This document shows positions 17,869 through 27,583 of a stretch of 60,155 nucleotides of DNA, piece after piece; the first letter of the stretch is position 1; each line of letters starts with the position of its first letter. The stretch is from Rubripirellula sp. (lineage in GTDB: Bacteria; Planctomycetota; Planctomycetia; Pirellulales; Pirellulaceae). The stretch lies in NCBI GenBank assembly GCA_012270065.1, contig JAAXJB010000119.1, positions 20,274 to 80,428 of the forward strand. Direction: 5' to 3'. Made by a program: the position numbers and the translations under genes. Below the pieces are notes generated by a model. It made no database searches, was not told the origin of the DNA, and worked only from the letters and a program-made list of their open reading frames with translations.

Positions 17869-20504
17869 CCCGAATCGCTTCAGAAATTGTGGGGATCGTG
17901 TGGATCGTGGGGCTGAGTCTTGCGTTGCCCTTGCGCGTGCAAGCAACTGGGCACCCCGAACCGCTGCCGCAGTACAGCGATTACACGTCACTTCGTGAAG
18001 ATGCAACGCTTCGATCAGTTGCTTTTGCCACTCACAAGCTGGGACTTGCCTGTGGTGACCGAGGAACAATTCTAAGGACAGTTGATGGTGGAAAATCCTG
18101 GAAACTCATGAGCAGTGGCATTGATTGTCCACTCTCGGCAGTGACTTGGATTGACTCAAAAAATGCTGTTGTCGTTGGGGGCAATTACGATCGCATTACC
18201 CGTCTCAGCCGCGGTGTCGTGCTGTTTTCCCGCGACGCTGGTCAATCATGGCAGCGGTCAGAAGATCAGGAACTGACTCGATTTCATTCATTGAAAAAAA
18301 GCGGTGATGGATCGCTCATCGCACGCTGTGACTGGTCTCACGCCATCCTCACAGATCGACTGCTCAGCCGTGATGGAGGAAGAACGTGGCATGACCACTC
18401 CACGTTCTCTGGTGGGTTCAATGCTGCGTTACCAGTTGACGGCAAATCTGGTTTTGCCAAGCCTCGGAATAACCAGCCAGGTAACAAGCTGACCCATCAA
18501 CAGCACAACACCACCTCATCTCCTTCTCTTGCTGAGTTGATGCAGTGGCACCAGGTGACAAAGGTGCCTGTTGCTGTGCGTGGTGCATGCCGAATCACCC
18601 CCGACGATTACTGCATTGTCGGTGACCATGGTGTCATCATGACGACCAACGACAAGGGTAAAACATGGGCTACCGCGCGAGGCAGGAATCGACGAACCTC
18701 TGTCCTGTTTGTGGCCAACTCGGCAAAGACAGTTGCATGGTCCATGCTGGGAAGTGAAGCTCTGGAAGCAAGGAACAGAGTCAGTCTGCTGGTCCGACCA
18801 GGACAACAGGACGTCAGCACAGAATCCGCACACCTCGCTCTGGTAAATCAGACTGCCGCCATGTTGGGTGCAGCCGGAGCCGATATGCTGGACGATTCAA
18901 GCATGAGTATCGCAGAGGCAGCTTCGGCGTGGATGTCCATACACCAACCATCAGTCCTCGTGCTCGAACAGGCACTTCCAGCGCATATCCGCGATGCTTT
19001 TATCAATGCTGCCGCGGCAGCAGCTGTGAAGCGAGTTGCCGCCTACGGCTTTGAAGGAGCTGGTGGAACAGCTCTGCATCGCGATGCTCTTCTGTCTCAT
19101 AGTGGCGTGCTTGCTGGTGATCTGCACGCCGATGGAATGCATTACTTTGCTCCCAATGATATTCAACTGCGTTCGATAACCCTGCGTTATCCTTATGATA
19201 TCTCTGCAAACCGACGCCGTGGTTCATCGGTAACCGATGGCATCTCATTGCCACAAGGACATCGGCTGACAGCTGAGCCCAACAATGCATCCCGCCATCA
19301 ATTGCAGATTCTGAAAGCGAGGCTTCAGCAGACTGACCGACTTCAGAAACTGGTCAGCAACGGCGCAGATCCAACCGTATTCAATGAATCGATCACAAGA
19401 CTTCTTGACCAGACGGCCAAGGTCGATCAGTTCCGCGTTGCATGGTCGATCGTCCAGGCAACCCGACCGGACAAGCTTCCCGGGGGGCTGGCCCTGCATG
19501 AAGCAGCCCTGAGGCAATTCGCAACACGCTTTCCTAGCACGTCAGCCGGCAACTGGGCCGCTCTGCGGGAACAGGCACTGCGGCACAGTGAAGAATGGAA
19601 ATCGATCCGATCCGGACTCCTGCAACTCTACGGAAAACCGGAAACAGCCGCTGGAACATCGACCATTCCAGTCTCTCCATTCCAAAACACTGAAGAAGAA
19701 GTCCGGCAAGTATCCAATGTCTCACCACCACTGCTACCCAAACCAGCGCAGCAGCTGAACGAAAATTCCGGTGCGACAGATAAAACCGACGCCGCAGTTG
19801 ATCTGCTGTGGGAGTTTCATCCTCTGGTCCTGTTTGCAAGAGAGGCTGCCCGACATCGAGGAGACAATGACGGATTGCAAGTTGCAAGTGAAACATCCCC
19901 CAATCTCAAGCGGATTCTGGATTCCCAATCCCCCGGGTGGTGCACACTTTTGGACAAGAACCAGAATACTCTGCTTGCAAAACGAGCTGGATCACCACCC
20001 CGACTTGACGGCGTGCTTGATGATCCGTGCTGGGAATCCGTCAATGCTCGGGATCATTCATCAGTGAGAACACGCATCGCATACGATGACAACTTCATTT
20101 ACATCGCACTGCAAAGTCACGCAAACAACTTGCGACCTGACGAAGTCTCCTCAGAAGATTTCGGACGAGATGACAATCTGGATCTTTCTGATCGAATTCA
20201 TCTGCAAATCGACACGGATCGCGATTTAATGACCGCAAGGCAATTGCAGATTTCCGGTTCAGGCCGGACTCATGACGCGGTAGATGGAAATGAAACCTGG
20301 CAACCCACCTGGTACCTGGATATCCATCGTGAAAACAAACTGGTGACGATCGAAATTGCAATGGAACGTCGCGACATCACCGAACTTCCCGTTACGCGAG
20401 GAGCTTCCTGGTTCATTTCACCGCAGATTCGTACAAGTGGTGAAGTCTATCCCATTCCTTTGATACCCGACCCCCAGCATTGGCTTCGCGTCGTCTTTGA
20501 GTAG
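17865..20504 (+). CDS. Secreted BNR/Ycf48-like protein with CBM9/DOMON-like C-terminal domain
   Basis: An 879-residue exported protein of unknown function. The ATG at 17865 overlaps the crcB stop by four bases and has AAGGGTGG upstream; it opens a clear signal peptide (hydrophobic IVGIVWIVGLSLALPL, cleavage after about VQA). Residues 40-160 carry beta-propeller-type repeats (GDRGTILRTVDGGKSW, LFSRDAGQSWQ, then DRLLSRDGGRTW), as in Ycf48/BNR proteins. The last 165 residues begin LDGVLDDPCWES and include DDNFIYIALQS and RIHLQIDTDRD, a pattern of CBM9-like carbohydrate-binding domains. The central helical part is unassigned. It is likely periplasmic or cell-surface. The crcB coupling probably reflects position rather than shared function. 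Confidence 0.82.
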   Translation: MTRIASEIVGIVWIVGLSLALPLRVQATGHPEPLPQYSDYTSLREDATLRSVAFATHKLGLACGDRGTILRTVDGGKSWKLMSSGIDCPLSAVTWIDSKNAVVVGGNYDRITRLSRGVVLFSRDAGQSWQRSEDQELTRFHSLKKSGDGSLIARCDWSHAILTDRLLSRDGGRTWHDHSTFSGGFNAALPVDGKSGFAKPRNNQPGNKLTHQQHNTTSSPSLAELMQWHQVTKVPVAVRGACRITPDDYCIVGDHGVIMTTNDKGKTWATARGRNRRTSVLFVANSAKTVAWSMLGSEALEARNRVSLLVRPGQQDVSTESAHLALVNQTAAMLGAAGADMLDDSSMSIAEAASAWMSIHQPSVLVLEQALPAHIRDAFINAAAAAAVKRVAAYGFEGAGGTALHRDALLSHSGVLAGDLHADGMHYFAPNDIQLRSITLRYPYDISANRRRGSSVTDGISLPQGHRLTAEPNNASRHQLQILKARLQQTDRLQKLVSNGADPTVFNESITRLLDQTAKVDQFRVAWSIVQATRPDKLPGGLALHEAALRQFATRFPSTSAGNWAALREQALRHSEEWKSIRSGLLQLYGKPETAAGTSTIPVSPFQNTEEEVRQVSNVSPPLLPKPAQQLNENSGATDKTDAAVDLLWEFHPLVLFAREAARHRGDNDGLQVASETSPNLKRILDSQSPGWCTLLDKNQNTLLAKRAGSPPRLDGVLDDPCWESVNARDHSSVRTRIAYDDNFIYIALQSHANNLRPDEVSSEDFGRDDNLDLSDRIHLQIDTDRDLMTARQLQISGSGRTHDAVDGNETWQPTWYLDIHRENKLVTIEIAMERRDITELPVTRGASWFISPQIRTSGEVYPIPLIPDPQHWLRVVFE

Positions 20505-20614
20505 CCATGCTCAGTCGAAATTTGCTGATCGGCATCACACGCATAACCGCGACGCACAACTGTCCTCTGTGAATTTGAGAAACTGGTACATGCCAAGGCA
20601 GACATGCCAGGGTT

Positions 20615-22414
20615 TCACCGACGAACCAGTTGGATCGAATGCACATCAATGGCTGACCTACCCGGAATTTCATCAGCCGACAGACGAAATGTGCAGCAAC
20701 CGGCAGGTAAGTGCAGAGTACCGAGGGACAACGGGTGAAAGTCTTTCACAAAATAGTGGGACTTTTTCACGCGCTCCTTTGACTTGTCGTACAGCGGTGG
20801 ATCAAAAGCCTGCAACACATCAGCTGCAGTCGAATGCGTTGCTTTTCCTGCTGCCTCACGTGTCAGCCTCACACGAACTCCCACATCACCAGCGGCACAG
20901 GTGTATCGCACAATCACCTCGTAATCACCAGCATTTGCCACGTCAACATCCCAAGTGATGGAATCACCTGCATCCTTCCAGTTTGTAAAGAAAGAGTTAT
21001 TGGGTGATTTAACACTTCTTGAAATATTTCCGTGCTCTATCCCATCACGCGCAGGAAGCATCGTTGATTGACCGAATCCGACCGGAAATGGTCGCTCACG
21101 GTTTTTTGCAAACTCTGCTTCCATTTCCTGCTGATGCTGCTTTGCCAGGTACTTCAGTTTCGAAGTCACCTGAGGGTACCTGACACTGACATCATTCTTT
21201 TGTCCACGGTCCGTGACGATGTCAAACAACTTACCCTGGCTATCAAGCCGGAAATTCTGGCTTCGCACACTGACATCTCCCCGGCGAATTGAGAATAATT
21301 CTCTGGGCTTCCAATCAGCCTTGGAACCAACCAGCAGCGGCAACAGGCTGCGACCATCAAGTCTCTTTTTCAAGTCTTGCTTCAGTTGGGCAATCTCCAT
21401 CAACGTCGGCAATAGATCAATTGCTCCAGCAATCTGTTCAATTTGAATGCCTGATCGAATTTTCTCAGGCCACCGCACAAACAGTGGTGATCTCAAACCT
21501 CCCTCGTCAAGCGATCCCTTCTTACCCTTCATGCCGCCATTCCATCGGTACGAATTGGGACCATTGTCAGAAAAGTAAACGACAACCGTATCATCTGCGA
21601 TCGAAAGCTCATCGAGTGTTGCCAGCAACCTGCCAACATTCCAGTCGATATTTTCAACCATTGCCAAAGCAGCACGTGTCATTTCCAAATCTTCACGTGC
21701 TGGATTACGATGCCGCATCTGTGGCTCAAGTTTCCTGAATTTCTCGTAGAAATCATCCGTGATCATCATCGGTGCATGAGGCGTATTCAATGGAACGTAA
21801 CAAAGAAAGGGACGATCCCGGTTGGATTTCATGAAATCAATTGCATGATTCGTGAAATCATCAACGACGAATCCATCACCACGCACAATCTTGCCGTTGT
21901 GATCCAGAGGGGGACTGAAGTAATGCCCCCAATGCCCGGATGTGAACCCGTAATACTCATCAAAACCGCGATCATTCGGATGAAGCGGTGACTGTGTCCC
22001 GTTATGCCATTTACCGAACGCGCCCGTTGCATAGCCTGCTGATTTGAAAATATCCGCCAAGGTTGTTTCGTCAGCATTGATTCGCTCTTCACCGCGACTG
22101 ACACCACTGACCCCGGTTCGAGGGTGATACCTGCCGGTCAGGAACTCGGCACGAGTAGGAGCGCATACCTGACAGACGTAATAATTTCTGAAAGAAGCTC
22201 CCTGCTTGGCAATCGAATCGAGATGAGGGGTGGAGAGATTCCTGTTTCCGTGAATCGTCAAATCCCCCCATCCCTGATCATCTGTCAGAACAATCAACAC
22301 ATTGGGTGGTGCAGCTTCACAAAAACTGATGCTCGACAAAAGCAATGCAATCGCCCAGAGACTCAAGCACTGCTTCTGAAACAACATGCGTGAAAAGTAA
22401 AGGGTATCAAGCAT
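20615..22414 (-). CDS. Secreted sulfatase with C-terminal carbohydrate-binding-like domain
   Basis: Sulfatases hydrolyse sulfate esters using a formylglycine made from Cys or Ser. Here the maturation motif is C84-A-P-T-R88 within VCAPTRAEFLTGRY, so it is the Cys type needing a formylglycine-generating enzyme. The metal-binding start is IVLTDDQGWGD (residues 41-51). Further family segments are GKWHNG and YFSDNGPNS. The N-terminus has a signal peptide (LWAIALLLSSISFCEA). The last 140 residues (DSITWDVDVANAGDYEVIVRY onward in shorter blocks) form a beta-rich domain like CBM6/35-type modules. It lies 65 bp after the KDG kinase gene on the same strand, which suggests a substrate containing uronic or sugar acids. 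Exact substrate unknown. Confidence 0.93.
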   Translation of the reverse strand: MLDTLYFSRMLFQKQCLSLWAIALLLSSISFCEAAPPNVLIVLTDDQGWGDLTIHGNRNLSTPHLDSIAKQGASFRNYYVCQVCAPTRAEFLTGRYHPRTGVSGVSRGEERINADETTLADIFKSAGYATGAFGKWHNGTQSPLHPNDRGFDEYYGFTSGHWGHYFSPPLDHNGKIVRGDGFVVDDFTNHAIDFMKSNRDRPFLCYVPLNTPHAPMMITDDFYEKFRKLEPQMRHRNPAREDLEMTRAALAMVENIDWNVGRLLATLDELSIADDTVVVYFSDNGPNSYRWNGGMKGKKGSLDEGGLRSPLFVRWPEKIRSGIQIEQIAGAIDLLPTLMEIAQLKQDLKKRLDGRSLLPLLVGSKADWKPRELFSIRRGDVSVRSQNFRLDSQGKLFDIVTDRGQKNDVSVRYPQVTSKLKYLAKQHQQEMEAEFAKNRERPFPVGFGQSTMLPARDGIEHGNISRSVKSPNNSFFTNWKDAGDSITWDVDVANAGDYEVIVRYTCAAGDVGVRVRLTREAAGKATHSTAADVLQAFDPPLYDKSKERVKKSHYFVKDFHPLSLGTLHLPAGCCTFRLSADEIPGRSAIDVHSIQLVRR

Positions 22415-22479
22415 GGAATCTTCTCATGGTTTGCAGGGGACCGAGTCTGTCGTTCAACAGATCTGCCAGAAAAAATTCA

Positions 22480-23568
22480 TCAGCGCACAACACGGCCTGA
22501 TCCTGATCCACCCGCAAGAGCGTCAACCTCGGCACGACTTGAGTAGTTGAAATCACCCTCAATTGAATGTGCCAGACAGGAGGCCGCCACGGCAAAATCA
22601 AGGGTCTCCTGCAGGGATGCGTAGTCATCATTCGTCAACGCGTAAATCAGCCCAGCTGCGAATGAGTCTCCCCCACCAACACGGTCCACAATGTTCCTGA
22701 TTTCATAGGGTGCATACTCGTTCTTCTGTCGCGGGGCGAAAATTGCTGTGTCACTCTTGGCGGCATACAACATTGCTCCCCAATTGTTGTGGGAGGCAGA
22801 TAGACTCTGGCGCAGCGTGGTTGCCACAATCCCAATGCCGGGAAACTGCGACACTACCTGTTTTGCAACTTCTGGATAATTGCTGACATCGAGTTTTCCA
22901 GAATGCACATCCGAATCTTTCCCATGGATACCCAGCACATCACCGCAATCTTCTTCATTCGCGATCAACACATCGACACTCATCAAGACTTCAGACATCA
23001 CGCGTTTCGCCAGGTCGCGTTTGGAGGTATCAGGTTCCCAATTCCAGAGCTTTGCCCGAAAATTCAAATCACAAGAAACAGTCAACCCGGCCTGCTTGGC
23101 AGCGCGTACAGCATCGATCGTTGCTTCGGCAGCCGACTTTGAAATCGCTGGTGTGATCCCCGTCACGTGAAACCACTGCCCACCCGAAAAGATTTCCTCC
23201 CAATCATACACTTGTGGATCAGTCAGGCTGATGGCGGAATGATCACGATCATAAATCACTCGACTAGGTCGTTGGTTTGCTCCTTTCTCGAGAAAGTAAA
23301 GTCCCAGTCGCCCATAATCTGTACGAACAAGATGGGATGCCATGCCCGTGGACTGGAGCGACGCAATGCATGCATCCGCCAGGTCATTATGAGGCAGCGC
23401 AGTTACAAACTTGGCGTCAGCGCCCAAGAATGCCAGCGATGCGGCCACGTTTGCTTCTGCTCCGGCAAACGTGACTTCCAAAGTCCCAGGCAAACCCTGC
23501 CCCAGCCTAAGAAATCCTGGTGGAGTCAAACGCCCCATGATTTCGCCAAATGTGATGATCGATTTCAT
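22480..23568 (-). CDS. kdgK: 2-keto-3-deoxygluconate kinase (PfkB family)
   Basis: Phosphorylates 2-keto-3-deoxygluconate (KDG) to KDPG. The product has 362 residues. PfkB features: N-terminal ITFGEIMGRLTPP, the substrate-binding GAEANVAASLAFLG at 36-49, DLNFR at 167-171, and the catalytic GGGDSFAAG with Asp301 as base. KDG specificity is inferred from the next gene: its start overlaps the stop of a KDPG aldolase gene by four bases, and KDPG is that enzyme's substrate. Alone, the PfkB motifs would fit other sugar kinases. Presumably cytoplasmic. Confidence 0.88.
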   Translation of the reverse strand: MKSIITFGEIMGRLTPPGFLRLGQGLPGTLEVTFAGAEANVAASLAFLGADAKFVTALPHNDLADACIASLQSTGMASHLVRTDYGRLGLYFLEKGANQRPSRVIYDRDHSAISLTDPQVYDWEEIFSGGQWFHVTGITPAISKSAAEATIDAVRAAKQAGLTVSCDLNFRAKLWNWEPDTSKRDLAKRVMSEVLMSVDVLIANEEDCGDVLGIHGKDSDVHSGKLDVSNYPEVAKQVVSQFPGIGIVATTLRQSLSASHNNWGAMLYAAKSDTAIFAPRQKNEYAPYEIRNIVDRVGGGDSFAAGLIYALTNDDYASLQETLDFAVAASCLAHSIEGDFNYSSRAEVDALAGGSGSGRVVR

Positions 23569-24227
23569 TTTTCGCGTAAATCCTTGATAATCCGTCTTGC
23601 CTCGGTCGCATGATCAATAACAACTGACCAGTTTTGCTCCTGAATCTCTTTTCGGGGTGCCAGCCATGATCCGCCAATCGCCGGTACCGCTGAATCGAAC
23701 AAATAGCCTGCCATGTTATCAGCACGGATGCCACCCAATGGCAGGAACTGAAGTCCCAAATGGGCGTAAGGTGCATACATGCTGCGGAGATATTTGATTC
23801 CACCACTCGGCTCCGCCGGAAAAAACTTCAATTCGCGACAGCCAATTTCCACCGCCAATTCCAGCTCTGAGGGAGTCACGATCCCCGGAGCAAATGGCAA
23901 GCCCAATTGCTTGGCACGCTCGACAACCTTGAGGTTCAAGCCCGGCGCGACTCCAAAAGCTGCACCAGCATCAACCACTTCCTCAACTTGCTCAGGACGG
24001 AGAATCGTCCCGACACCTGCCAGCATCTCGGGCACCTGCTGACGTACGATCCTCAGGGCTTCCACCGCCCCGGGTGTCCGTAACGTCAATTCCATCGCAT
24101 CAATGCCACAAGCCAGTAGCGCACGTGCCAACGGCACCGCGTTCTCCGGCTCATCGATTACCAGAACTGCAATCACGCCACAATTTTCAATGCGTTGCAG
24201 CATTGCCTCGGGAAAGAGTGAATCCAT
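23565..24227 (-). CDS. eda: KDPG aldolase (2-dehydro-3-deoxyphosphogluconate aldolase)
   Basis: Cleaves KDPG to pyruvate and glyceraldehyde 3-phosphate. From the ATG used here (220 residues), the catalytic Glu46 is in AMELTLRTP and the Schiff-base Lys134 in ELKFFPAEPSGG; GVGTIL and LPLGGIRADN are the other family segments. Two earlier in-frame starts exist (ATG at 24242 and TTG at 24254); the chosen one matches the usual family N-terminus. The stop overlaps kdgK as ATGA, so this is the first gene of an eda-kdgK-sulfatase operon. Confidence 0.92.
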   Translation of the reverse strand: MDSLFPEAMLQRIENCGVIAVLVIDEPENAVPLARALLACGIDAMELTLRTPGAVEALRIVRQQVPEMLAGVGTILRPEQVEEVVDAGAAFGVAPGLNLKVVERAKQLGLPFAPGIVTPSELELAVEIGCRELKFFPAEPSGGIKYLRSMYAPYAHLGLQFLPLGGIRADNMAGYLFDSAVPAIGGSWLAPRKEIQEQNWSVVIDHATEARRIIKDLREK

Positions 24228-24279
24228 GAACTCTGATCTCATAAGGAATTTCAATTTCTTCCAACGGACTCAAACCATA

Positions 24280-24293
24280 ATCCTTGGAAGGAT
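24280..24293. promoter_or_regulatory. Palindrome upstream of the KDG operon, candidate operator
   Basis: ATCCTT-GG-AAGGAT is a perfect inverted repeat with 6-base arms, 53 bases before the aldolase start codon. Just beyond it CCGG-AAACA-CCGG forms a second small repeat. The position suits an operator, but no regulator gene lies nearby and no consensus is matched. Confidence 0.3.
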
Positions 24294-24410
24294 CCGGAAA
24301 CACCGGACTCAAATCATGCCGGCAGGATGGCGTATCAAGTTATCCGAATCGCGGTGCACCTGCCCGGATCAACCTGCAGAAAACAACCCGACTGGAACAA
24401 GGGCCATTGA

Positions 24411-25694
24411 TCATGATGAAAAGAAGTCATTCAGTAAATCTCCGGAATCATCAAATCGCAATGCTGCCGGTTCTTCGAATGTCTCCAGATCAGCCCGCTG
24501 AACTGCGGCATCCCAATAACTTCTGCTGCAGGCGATTCTGCTGAGTTGCATGGTGTTTCGGATCCACAACCATTTCAACGCCTTGCGTCGGCCCACAGCG
24601 GTCTGTGACACCACAGCGTCGAGCACATCCCTGTCGGAATCGAAAGTGATTGGTATGGCGCCGGCGGTTGCGTGTGCACTGGTGACACAGTTGATGCGAG
24701 TAACCTCTTCGTTGAGCGCGTCCACCACTCGTCGATGGCCGTAATCCGCGATACCGACACCACAACCGTTTCCGGCAGTCTTCTGGGTGAGTGATCGCAC
24801 GTAAATCTGTCGTATCTTTGGAAATTCATCTGGTGCAGCAACGCGATCGTTTGTTTTTCGACCAATCACGTTCGTATCCATGCCACACCCGCTGATTTCT
24901 TTGCCAATCTGATCGACGATCAGCAAGTCAGCATGATCAAATGGCAGACGAGGCATTCGCTGGCGAGCCAAATCCAACAACTCAGGTTCGCGATCCAGAA
25001 TATCTTCTGCTGCAACCACCTCAATCAGCGATGTGTTCTCGAACGCATCTTCCACGATTGCGATACCAGCCAGTATCGAAACACGTTGCATGATCATCGA
25101 CACGATATCCGCTGCCAGCAGTTCCAGGCGATGGTCATAGTCGGGAAAAACCTGATGGTAGAGAGAAGCGCCAGAATGTTTCCCGAGACCGATCATCAAC
25201 ATTTTGATCAATCCGCTTTCGTACCTTCCAGCCAACCGCGTGTGAGGCTTGACTCGATTCACGACAACAACATGATCTGCTTCGCTAGCCACTCGGTCAA
25301 AATGAATATCTACGCCGTCGGACGTTGTCCCTATCAAAACCGTTTCCATGCTTGATTCAACCGGACAACCCATTTGTGCTGAAGTCACCCCATAGGAGGC
25401 GAGCACTGCTCTTTGCCCCTCAGCGGTCGCTCCGCCGTGACTGCCCATCGCAGGCACGATGACTGGCTGTCCACCTCTGTTGGTGACCTGTTGAACCACG
25501 CAAGCGACTATCCTGGCGAGATTTGCAATTCCGCGGCTTCCGACAGCGATCGCCACCCGCTGTCCAGGCTGAATGGCCGTCAACGGGGAAACACTGATCG
25601 CTGATGACATGGCCGATTCAATATCGGCCAGCGCATGTTGCTCAAAATTCTGGCGAACCGGAAAAAAGTCGGGGTACGGTGATGTTTGTTGCAT
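24411..25694 (-). CDS. LarA-superfamily protein (DUF2088-type hydroxyacid racemase/epimerase-like)
   Basis: A 427-residue protein of the nickel-pincer LarA superfamily, by motif: PAMGSHGGATAEGQ (about residues 90-103), VNRVKPHTRLAGRYESGLIK, and KMLMIGLGKHSGA. In LarA relatives His and Lys residues in such motifs hold the cofactor and act in catalysis. Characterised members racemise lactate, malate and other 2-hydroxy acids, and some epimerise sugar acids such as gluconate. The position just upstream of KDPG aldolase and KDG kinase favours a sugar-acid substrate; that is inference. The cofactor genes larB, larC and larE are not here. An alternative GTG start at 25718 would overlap the upstream gene's stop as GTGA, suggesting coupling. 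Confidence 0.82.
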   Translation of the reverse strand: MQQTSPYPDFFPVRQNFEQHALADIESAMSSAISVSPLTAIQPGQRVAIAVGSRGIANLARIVACVVQQVTNRGGQPVIVPAMGSHGGATAEGQRAVLASYGVTSAQMGCPVESSMETVLIGTTSDGVDIHFDRVASEADHVVVVNRVKPHTRLAGRYESGLIKMLMIGLGKHSGASLYHQVFPDYDHRLELLAADIVSMIMQRVSILAGIAIVEDAFENTSLIEVVAAEDILDREPELLDLARQRMPRLPFDHADLLIVDQIGKEISGCGMDTNVIGRKTNDRVAAPDEFPKIRQIYVRSLTQKTAGNGCGVGIADYGHRRVVDALNEEVTRINCVTSAHATAGAIPITFDSDRDVLDAVVSQTAVGRRKALKWLWIRNTMQLSRIACSRSYWDAAVQRADLETFEEPAALRFDDSGDLLNDFFSS

Positions 25695-25714
25695 GTTCAC
25701 GAAAGTTCCACAGC

Positions 25715-27583
25715 TCACTCGGTTCGCAACTGTAAAGGATTGACATCCAACCGGGATCCCACGGTCTGCAGTCGTTGAACACCCGCGGCACTGACATTCG
25801 TCCGTTGAACGTCAACGCTTTTCAACACCGGCATTTCAAGAATCGGATTGACAGATTGATCGGAGATTTGCGTTCCGGTCATCCACAAGGTGGTGATTTT
25901 CGCAGCGTCCCGGAGCGACTCAATCGCCGCATCACCAACCGTTGTCCAACTCAGATCAACCTCGTTCAGGTTTTTGGCACGCTGAAGCCATGCCCCTAAT
26001 CCCGGATCAATCCGCGTCGCTTCCAGATTCAACTGCTGAAGCTTTTCCGGGTCTGGTGCCAGACGCTGCACTGCCGCATTTCCGATCGGCAGTCGAGCAA
26101 GATCAAGCCATTTCAGGGACGGCGAAGCTGGTATGGTCTGCAATCCCGCTTCAGTCACTTCGCAACCTGCCAGACACAACTGCTTCATTGGATATGAAAT
26201 GCGATTTTCCATGAGATGCATGTCATCAATGGCCAGAAAACTGCGTACCGAGCGATCCAGAGCGTCCCACTCCAAACGCTGCGTATCCACCGCGACCTCC
26301 GACTTGATCCGATAATGAGCTGCGAGCCTGCCGTATACCCAGCGGCGGTCAGGCTTGTTTCCCCCATCCAACAACTGGTGCGTCCGAAGAATCGCATGTG
26401 CATACCAGCGGGCAATGTCAGATCTTGCTTGAGCACTCTCTCTGCCATCCTGCTGCAACTCTTCCATCGGCATGCTGTCACCGCCGACAAGCAGACGATA
26501 TCTTGCAAATTGCAACCGCGATGAATCCCAACCTCCCACCGTGGCACTGTCTGTTCCCAAATGCAGCGATTCAAAGTAGCCAGCGATGCCCTCGATCAAC
26601 CAGAACCCTTCGTCATTTGCAGGCATGTTGCGTCCCAGTCCGGAACGTGTCGCTTCTCGAAAAAGCTGATGCACGAGTTCATGTCGTCTTGTTGCCGGAT
26701 CATCCTGCGCACTTGCAAATAATAAAACGGTTTTGTATTTGTCGCTGTAAAACCCCGTGGACAACTCAACCCCCGGTGTAGCCCCAAGTACTTTCCGGTA
26801 CTCGTCTGCATTGCTGCACAGGACCACACGCAACTTGCGACGGGTTGTGATGCGTTGGGGACTTCGCTCCAAAAAGGACACAACCGTTTCATCATCGCCC
26901 ATCTCTTTCAATGCCAATGAAACCTGTGCGTTGGATTCCCACAAAGGGAAAAACATCTGGGTCCAGATCCAGTAACAACGTTCCAGATCTTCAGCGACTC
27001 GCATGCTGGATTCACGGTCAGCTTTGCTATGAAGAGTGAAGTGTGCTGTATCAACTTGGGCATAGGAGCCAGGTTTCCATCTCAGCCAGCTCGGAGCTGA
27101 ACGTCCTCTTTTTGCAGTGGATTCAAAGTTGCCTTCCAGCGGCAGACCGAGAAACCTCCGAATAACAGAATTTGCAGGATCTGCATGATGAGCCTGCCAC
27201 AGTCGACGGTATCCTTTCCAGCCCCGGGAAGCTCCTTCACCAAAAGCAACATCTGCATAGAGAACATCATCAGCTTCAGATCTTGCTGCTCGAGAAGGTA
27301 CTGCATCCGGGGCCAGCGGAAGAAACAACGTCGTGCGATCTACGGCACGTGCACAATCCAGATCCAAACTGACAATGAAGCAAGCAGCCAGGAATACGGT
27401 CACTCCCTGCAAGGCCTGACGACCATACAACAACCGGATTGCGGCAAATCGATTGAAGGAAGCCTGGCTGCCAAGCGAATGAGCCGTGATCTTCACCCGG
27501 CCAACGATCTTCAACCGGCCCACCGCTTCTGCACCAGGACACCTTCTTGTTTCACCGGAAGTATTTGCCTTTACCTTCTGCAT
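25715..27583 (-). CDS. DUF1570-like HExxH protein with C-terminal leucine-rich repeats
   Basis: A 622-residue predicted exported or membrane-anchored protein. From the ATG at 27581-27583, a hydrophobic stretch (ALQGVTVFLAACFIVSLDL) lies at about 57-75 and ends in CARA, a likely signal or anchor after an unusually long leader. The motif RHELVHQLF puts HExxH at 301-305, followed by LIEGIAGYFE, whose Glu is placed as a third zinc ligand in gluzincin-type proteases; planctomycete DUF1570 proteins look like this. The last 150 residues are leucine-rich repeats (KQLCLAGCEVTEAGL, KWLDLARLPIGNAAV and so on). Protease activity is inferred only from the motif. It may be cotranscribed with the LarA-like gene. 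Confidence 0.8.
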   Translation of the reverse strand: MQKVKANTSGETRRCPGAEAVGRLKIVGRVKITAHSLGSQASFNRFAAIRLLYGRQALQGVTVFLAACFIVSLDLDCARAVDRTTLFLPLAPDAVPSRAARSEADDVLYADVAFGEGASRGWKGYRRLWQAHHADPANSVIRRFLGLPLEGNFESTAKRGRSAPSWLRWKPGSYAQVDTAHFTLHSKADRESSMRVAEDLERCYWIWTQMFFPLWESNAQVSLALKEMGDDETVVSFLERSPQRITTRRKLRVVLCSNADEYRKVLGATPGVELSTGFYSDKYKTVLLFASAQDDPATRRHELVHQLFREATRSGLGRNMPANDEGFWLIEGIAGYFESLHLGTDSATVGGWDSSRLQFARYRLLVGGDSMPMEELQQDGRESAQARSDIARWYAHAILRTHQLLDGGNKPDRRWVYGRLAAHYRIKSEVAVDTQRLEWDALDRSVRSFLAIDDMHLMENRISYPMKQLCLAGCEVTEAGLQTIPASPSLKWLDLARLPIGNAAVQRLAPDPEKLQQLNLEATRIDPGLGAWLQRAKNLNEVDLSWTTVGDAAIESLRDAAKITTLWMTGTQISDQSVNPILEMPVLKSVDVQRTNVSAAGVQRLQTVGSRLDVNPLQLRTE

